Positions 11,965 through 15,458 of a stretch of 15,458 bases of DNA are shown piece after piece. Position numbers and translations under genes: made by a program. Numbering within the stretch: the first letter of the stretch is position 1; each line of letters starts with the position of its first letter. Source of the DNA: Oscillospiraceae bacterium (GTDB lineage Bacteria; Bacillota; Clostridia; Oscillospirales; UBA929); the NCBI GenBank assembly GCA_031271325.1, contig JAISVY010000134.1:1-15458 (forward strand), written 5' to 3'. Under the pieces are notes generated by a model. That model searched no databases and had not been told where the DNA came from. It saw nothing but the letters and a program-made list of their open reading frames with translations.

Positions 11965-12606
11965 ATGGGATTCTGGGAGGTAACGAACAGCCTGTTGAGC
12001 GGGTTTCGCTCCACATGTCTAATGTTCGCGCTGACCCTTTTGATCGCGCTTCCGCTGGGGCTGATCATCTCGTTCGGGTCGATGTCGAAGTTTGCGCCTT
12101 TGCGCCTTTTGGTTAAGACTTTTGTTTGGATTATCCGCGGGGTTCCGCTGATGCTCCAGATTATGATCGTTTTCTATGTGCCCGGTCTGATGGGCGTAAG
12201 CGTGCTGCCGCGGTTCAGTGCCGTGATTATCGCGTTCTCCGTAAACTATGCGTGTTATTTCAGCGAAATATTCCGCGGAGGAATCGAGAGCATTTCCCGC
12301 AGCCAGTATGAAGCCGGGCAGGTACTGGGGATGACGAAGACGCAGGTATTCTTCCGGGTAATCCTGCTGCAGGTGATCAAGCGCATCACCGCGCCGATGT
12401 CCAACGAGGTGATTACGCTGGTGAAGGATACCGCCCTCGCCCGCGTCATTATGGTGGAAGAGATTTTGAAGACCGCCGAAAATATCATGACAAAAGGAAT
12501 CATTTGGCCTTTGTTCTATACCGGCGTTTTCTATCTGCTCTTTGTCGGCGTTCTGACGCTGCTGTTCGGCTGCGCCGAGAAGAAAATGAGCTATTTTCGC
12601 ACATAG
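11965..12606 (+). CDS. Polar amino-acid ABC transporter permease (HisM/GlnP family)
   Basis: This membrane subunit of an amino-acid importer probably works as a homodimer, because only one permease gene is present. The 213-aa protein has about five hydrophobic helices (around 15-35, 50-75, 80-100, 145-165 and 185-205). It also has the cytoplasmic EAA loop EAGQVLGMTKTQVFFRVILL, which docks on the ATPase, and the family segment VKTFVWIIRGVPLMLQI. Length is typical. A GGGGGA ribosome binding site precedes it. The ATPase gene follows after 17 nt, so the two are one unit. The binding protein upstream is separated by a repeat-rich 202-bp spacer. Confidence 0.94.
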   Translation: MGFWEVTNSLLSGFRSTCLMFALTLLIALPLGLIISFGSMSKFAPLRLLVKTFVWIIRGVPLMLQIMIVFYVPGLMGVSVLPRFSAVIIAFSVNYACYFSEIFRGGIESISRSQYEAGQVLGMTKTQVFFRVILLQVIKRITAPMSNEVITLVKDTALARVIMVEEILKTAENIMTKGIIWPLFYTGVFYLLFVGVLTLLFGCAEKKMSYFRT

Positions 12607-12623
12607 CGATGCAGAGGTTTCGT

Positions 12624-13409
12624 ATGACCATTTTGGAAGCCCACAACATCACAAAGTCGTTCGGCTCTGCCAAAGTTTTGAACAGGGTGTCTCTTTCTTT
12701 GGAGGAGGGGGAGTCGCTTGCCATCATTGGTCCTTCGGGCGGCGGCAAGTCTACTCTGCTGCGCTGCCTGAACTTCTTGGAACGGATGGATACGGGGCGC
12801 ATCTCCGTGCGGGGCGAAGTGCTGTATGATTCTGAGGTTCCGGGGTCGGAGGACGGTCTGCGCGAAAAACGGCTGCATTTCGGGCTGGTGTTTCAATCGT
12901 TTCACCTGTTCCCGCAGTATACCGCGCTGAAAAATATCACGCTCGCCCGCGAACTGCTGGTCAAGAAACAGCCGAGCTATAAAGACAGGAAAACAGAGCT
13001 GTTGGAACAGATCCGGTCTGACGGCTTGGCATTGCTGGAACAAGTAGGCTTGAGCGCGAAAAAGGACGCGTATCCGCATGAGCTTTCCGGCGGACAGCAG
13101 CAACGCGTCGCGATCGCGCGGGCGCTGGCGCTGAACCCGGACATCCTCTGCTTCGACGAGCCGACCTCGGCGCTGGACCCGGAACTTACCGGGGAGGTGC
13201 TGCGGGTGATCCGCAGCCTCGCGGAGAAGAATACCACGATGATCATCGTGACGCACGAGATGCAGTTCGCGCGTCAAGTCGCGGACAAGGTAGTGTTTTT
13301 AGACGACGGCGCGGTGTTGGAATACGGCGTTCCCCAAGAGGTGTTTGAGCCGCCCCTGAGCGAGAGGATGCAGCGGTTTCTTAGCCATTATACGGATCAG
13401 AATCTCTAA
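12624..13409 (+). CDS. Polar amino-acid ABC transporter ATP-binding protein (GlnQ/HisP family)
   Basis: This is the nucleotide-binding subunit that powers amino-acid import. The 261-aa protein contains Walker A GPSGGGKST (36-44), the Q-loop at Q91 within FQSFHLFPQYTALKN, signature LSGGQQQR (154-161), Walker B ILCFDEP (174-180), D-loop SALD and the switch His211 (VTHEM). About 20 residues between the Q-loop and signature (LVKKQPSYKDRKTELLEQIRSDG, 112-134) are longer than in minimal GlnQ proteins. Start ATG 12624 is supported by GAGG at 12613-12616. In-frame starts at 12504 (inside the permease gene) or 12609 have weaker support. It forms a unit with the permease. Confidence 0.95.
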   Translation: MTILEAHNITKSFGSAKVLNRVSLSLEEGESLAIIGPSGGGKSTLLRCLNFLERMDTGRISVRGEVLYDSEVPGSEDGLREKRLHFGLVFQSFHLFPQYTALKNITLARELLVKKQPSYKDRKTELLEQIRSDGLALLEQVGLSAKKDAYPHELSGGQQQRVAIARALALNPDILCFDEPTSALDPELTGEVLRVIRSLAEKNTTMIIVTHEMQFARQVADKVVFLDDGAVLEYGVPQEVFEPPLSERMQRFLSHYTDQNL

Positions 13410-13418
13410 AAGCCCCGA

Positions 13419-13435
13419 GTTCGCCGGCGGCAAAC
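13419..13435 (+). repeat. GTTCGCC hairpin after the amino-acid transporter genes
   Basis: GTTCGCC (13419-13425) pairs with GGCAAAC (13429-13435) with one C-A mismatch and loop GGC. It lies 9 nt after the ATPase stop. It is another, slightly degenerate copy of the GTTCGCC/GGCGAAC hairpin seen in three other spacers. The rest of the 114-bp spacer shows no convincing promoter. Confidence 0.45.
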
Positions 13436-13523
13436 TTGTATACCGTCTTCCGCCATCTTACGACAGAATATTCCCCTGCGTATCCTGTATCCTCATTGAT
13501 AAGCGGCAAAGGAGGCGTTCTAT

Positions 13524-14252
13524 ATGCTCACGCTCGACAAACTGACAAAACATTTCAAGCGGGTCAAGGCCGTACAGGAGGTCAGTTTTACCGTCACCGG
13601 CGGCGAGATATTCGGACTGCTGGGCGCGAACGGGGCGGGTAAGACCACCACCCTGCGGCTGCTCGCGACGATGCTTACGCCGACCGGCGGTACGGCTTCG
13701 ATCGAGGGGATCGACCTGCTCAGGGAACCGGATAAGGTGCGCAGCCGTATCGGTCTGCTGTTCGGCGGCGACGCAGGGTTGTATGACCGCCTGACGGCGC
13801 GGGAGAACATTGTGTACTTCGCGCGCCTGTGCGGCAGGGAGGAAGAGGACGCTCACAAACGCGCCGTGGAGCTGGCGAAAGCGTTCTCGTTCACCGAATA
13901 CTTAGACACGCACGCCAAAAAGCTCAGTAAAGGGACGCGCCAAAAGGTGGCGCTGGCGCGAAGCGTTGTGCATGACCCGTCGGTGATGCTGTTCGACGAG
14001 CCGATGGTCGGGCTGGATGTTACCAGCCGCAAGGATGTGGAGGAATTTATACTGGACTTGAAAAACCGGGGGAAGACCATCGTGCTCTCCGACCATAACC
14101 TCAACATCACCGAGCGCCTCTGCGACCGGATCGGCATCCTGCACAAGGGCGTGCTGACCGCCGTCGGGACGCTGGAGGAACTGTGCCGCAACCACCAGTG
14201 CGCCAATTTGGAAGAGGTATTCTTCAAGCTCGCGGGGAGGTCGGCGGAATGA
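13524..14252 (+). CDS. natA: ABC transporter ATP-binding protein, NatA-like
   Basis: This is the ATPase of an exporter resembling B. subtilis NatAB (Na+ extrusion). The 242-aa protein has Walker A GANGAGKTT (34-42), the NatA-like stretch GDAGLYDRLTARENIVYFARL, a signature reading LSKGTRQK (134-141) instead of LSGGQ, Walker B VMLFDEP (154-160) and the switch His191. LSKGxRQ-type signatures are usual in this exporter family. A very good AAAGGAGG (13507-13514) precedes the ATG. The stop overlaps the permease start by 4 nt, so the two make one machine. The substrate is not certain: sodium is suggested only by similarity, and a peptide or drug is possible. Confidence 0.88.
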   Translation: MLTLDKLTKHFKRVKAVQEVSFTVTGGEIFGLLGANGAGKTTTLRLLATMLTPTGGTASIEGIDLLREPDKVRSRIGLLFGGDAGLYDRLTARENIVYFARLCGREEEDAHKRAVELAKAFSFTEYLDTHAKKLSKGTRQKVALARSVVHDPSVMLFDEPMVGLDVTSRKDVEEFILDLKNRGKTIVLSDHNLNITERLCDRIGILHKGVLTAVGTLEELCRNHQCANLEEVFFKLAGRSAE

Positions 14253-15442
14253 AAAGTTTTACCGGAATCATCTTTAAGAAAGAACTGCTGGACATCGTGC
14301 GCGACCGCCGTACTGTCCTGATGACCTTCTTGCTGCCGCTGGTGCTGTATCCCGTGATGTTCTGGTTTATCGGTTCGCAGACCGCCGAAATGCTTGACGG
14401 GCCTTCCGAGACGGTGATTGCCGCCGAAAGCGCTGCCGCCGAAGATCTGAGCGCCCTGCTGGGCGACCCGGTGTTTTCCGGCGCGGGCATCCGCGTGGCG
14501 ATAACCGGCGATCCCGCGTCGGCGCTGCGCGAAGGGGAAGCGGACTTGGTCCTCGAATCGTTTACCGTAAGCGGGGGCAAGACGGATATTGAGTTGATCT
14601 ACGACCCGAACAAGACCTCATCCTCCATGTCACTCAGTCATTTCAACGATTTGCTGAACGCTTACAATCAAGCGGCGCAGACAGCGGAATTGGCGAAACA
14701 GGGGATTAAGCTCGCGGATCTCACACCGCTGCGCGTGAGCGCGGCGTCGCTCGCGGCGCTGGAAGGCGAGGAAGAAAGCGGCGCGGGGATGTTCCTCTCG
14801 ATGATGCTGCCGATGCTGATGATCCTGCTGCTCAGCGTAGGCGGTATGGCGACGGCGGTTGACCTCTTCGCGGGGGAAAAAGAGCGCCGCACCTTTGAGC
14901 CGCTGCTCTGCACCGGCGCGCGCCGCACCGATATTCTGGCCGGGAAGCTGCTGGCCGTGGCGGTGATGTCGCTGCTCTCCGCCATCGCGAGCGTCAGCGG
15001 CATGGTTGTCGGTTACCTCGTCAATCCCCGCGCGATGACGATGGGCTTGGACGACGCGCAGGGCATCGCGCTGCCGCTGCCGACCATCCTGTTTGTCCTG
15101 CTGATCATCGCCGCGACGGCGGTCTTCTTCTCGGGGCTGCACATCCTGCTCTCTACCTACGCCCGCTCGGTCAAGGAGGCGTCCACGTACGGCGCGTTCG
15201 TTATGATGGCATCGTATGTCCCGATCTTCGCGACGATGCAGATGCTCGGCGGCGACTTTGAGCTGTGGTCGGCGTTCGTACCGATCATGAACGTCTCGGG
15301 CTGCCTGAAGATGGTGCTCGCGGGGATCGAAGACCCGCTGTATATGTTGATTACGCTGGGCGTGACCCTGCTGTTTGTCGGCATCGTTCTGGCTGCCGGG
15401 CGGTATATGTTTAAGAAAGAGAACATCATGCTGCGGGCATAA
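14249..15442 (+). CDS. natB: ABC-2 type transporter permease, NatB-like
   Basis: This is the membrane partner of the preceding ATPase. The 397-aa protein begins with a cytoplasmic KKELLDIVRDRRTVLMT stretch and a first helix (about 22-41). A roughly 150-residue extracytoplasmic domain follows (about 45-195). At least five more helices come after it: around 197-220, 245-270, 290-315, 325-345 and 365-385. The coupling segment GEKERRTFEPLL lies after the second helix, as in NatB/CcmB-type ABC-2 proteins. ATG 14249 is chosen because GGGGAGG (14234-14240) precedes it and it overlaps the natA stop as ATGA. An in-frame start at 14183 would lie inside natA. The gene is complete, ending 16 nt before the window edge. 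Confidence 0.88.
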   Translation: MKSFTGIIFKKELLDIVRDRRTVLMTFLLPLVLYPVMFWFIGSQTAEMLDGPSETVIAAESAAAEDLSALLGDPVFSGAGIRVAITGDPASALREGEADLVLESFTVSGGKTDIELIYDPNKTSSSMSLSHFNDLLNAYNQAAQTAELAKQGIKLADLTPLRVSAASLAALEGEEESGAGMFLSMMLPMLMILLLSVGGMATAVDLFAGEKERRTFEPLLCTGARRTDILAGKLLAVAVMSLLSAIASVSGMVVGYLVNPRAMTMGLDDAQGIALPLPTILFVLLIIAATAVFFSGLHILLSTYARSVKEASTYGAFVMMASYVPIFATMQMLGGDFELWSAFVPIMNVSGCLKMVLAGIEDPLYMLITLGVTLLFVGIVLAAGRYMFKKENIMLRA

Positions 15443-15458
15443 ACGTTTTTGTCACGCT

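Noticed and set aside
12504..12623. ATPase start inside the permease gene
   Set aside because: A roughly 100-nt overlap would be unusual, the extra residues are unlike the family, and ATG 12624 has GAGG at proper spacing.
13458..13486. Promoter TTACGA-17-TATCCT upstream of natA
   Set aside because: The -35 matches only 3 of 6 consensus bases and the -10 only 4 of 6, so it is too weak to call. A natA promoter in this spacer is likely but cannot be placed.

Overview
The window reads as core chromosome of a GC-rich Gram-positive bacterium, most likely class Clostridia (Oscillospiraceae/Ruminococcaceae-like). Supporting signs are the gene order nadD-yqeK-LCP-rsfS-leuS, a short FtsY, a Jag/KhpB protein next to a YidC without the large periplasmic domain, strong AGGAGG-type ribosome binding sites, and one near-consensus sigma-A promoter in an AT-rich patch. 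The genus cannot be named from this sequence alone. All 17 genes are on the + strand and most are tightly packed, many with 4-nt ATGA overlaps.

Region 1 (1-4808): the 3' end of smc, then ftsY, an XTP/dITP pyrophosphatase gene (rdgB), nadD, yqeK and a LytR-CpsA-Psr (LCP) gene. These serve chromosome organisation, membrane targeting by SRP, nucleotide-pool cleaning, NAD synthesis, Ap4A turnover and attachment of wall polymers. Region 2 (4809-5066) is a 258-bp spacer packed with inverted repeats, including a 101-bp unit with perfect 13-bp terminal inverted repeats. Region 3 (5067-7828) holds rsfS overlapping leuS.

Region 4 (7829-10897): a 290-bp spacer with a strong hairpin and a TTGACA-17-TATACT promoter, followed by rpmH-rnpA-yidD-yidC-jag. 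This set is classically found beside dnaA/oriC, but here it sits behind leuS and no dnaA or mnmE is visible. YidC carries an unusual Ala-rich predicted coiled-coil insert in its external loop. Region 5 (10968-13409): a polar amino-acid ABC importer (lipoprotein, permease, ATPase) whose first two genes are separated by a 202-bp spacer full of inverted repeats. Region 6 (13524-15442): a NatA/NatB-like ABC exporter pair.

No CRISPR array, tRNA, rRNA, phage gene, transposase or defence system was found. I see no convincing new multi-gene system. The items most worth a second look are the intergenic palindromic repeats (one core recurs in the rpmH leader), the YidC insert, variant motifs in LeuRS, SMC and LCP, and a shortened NadD.
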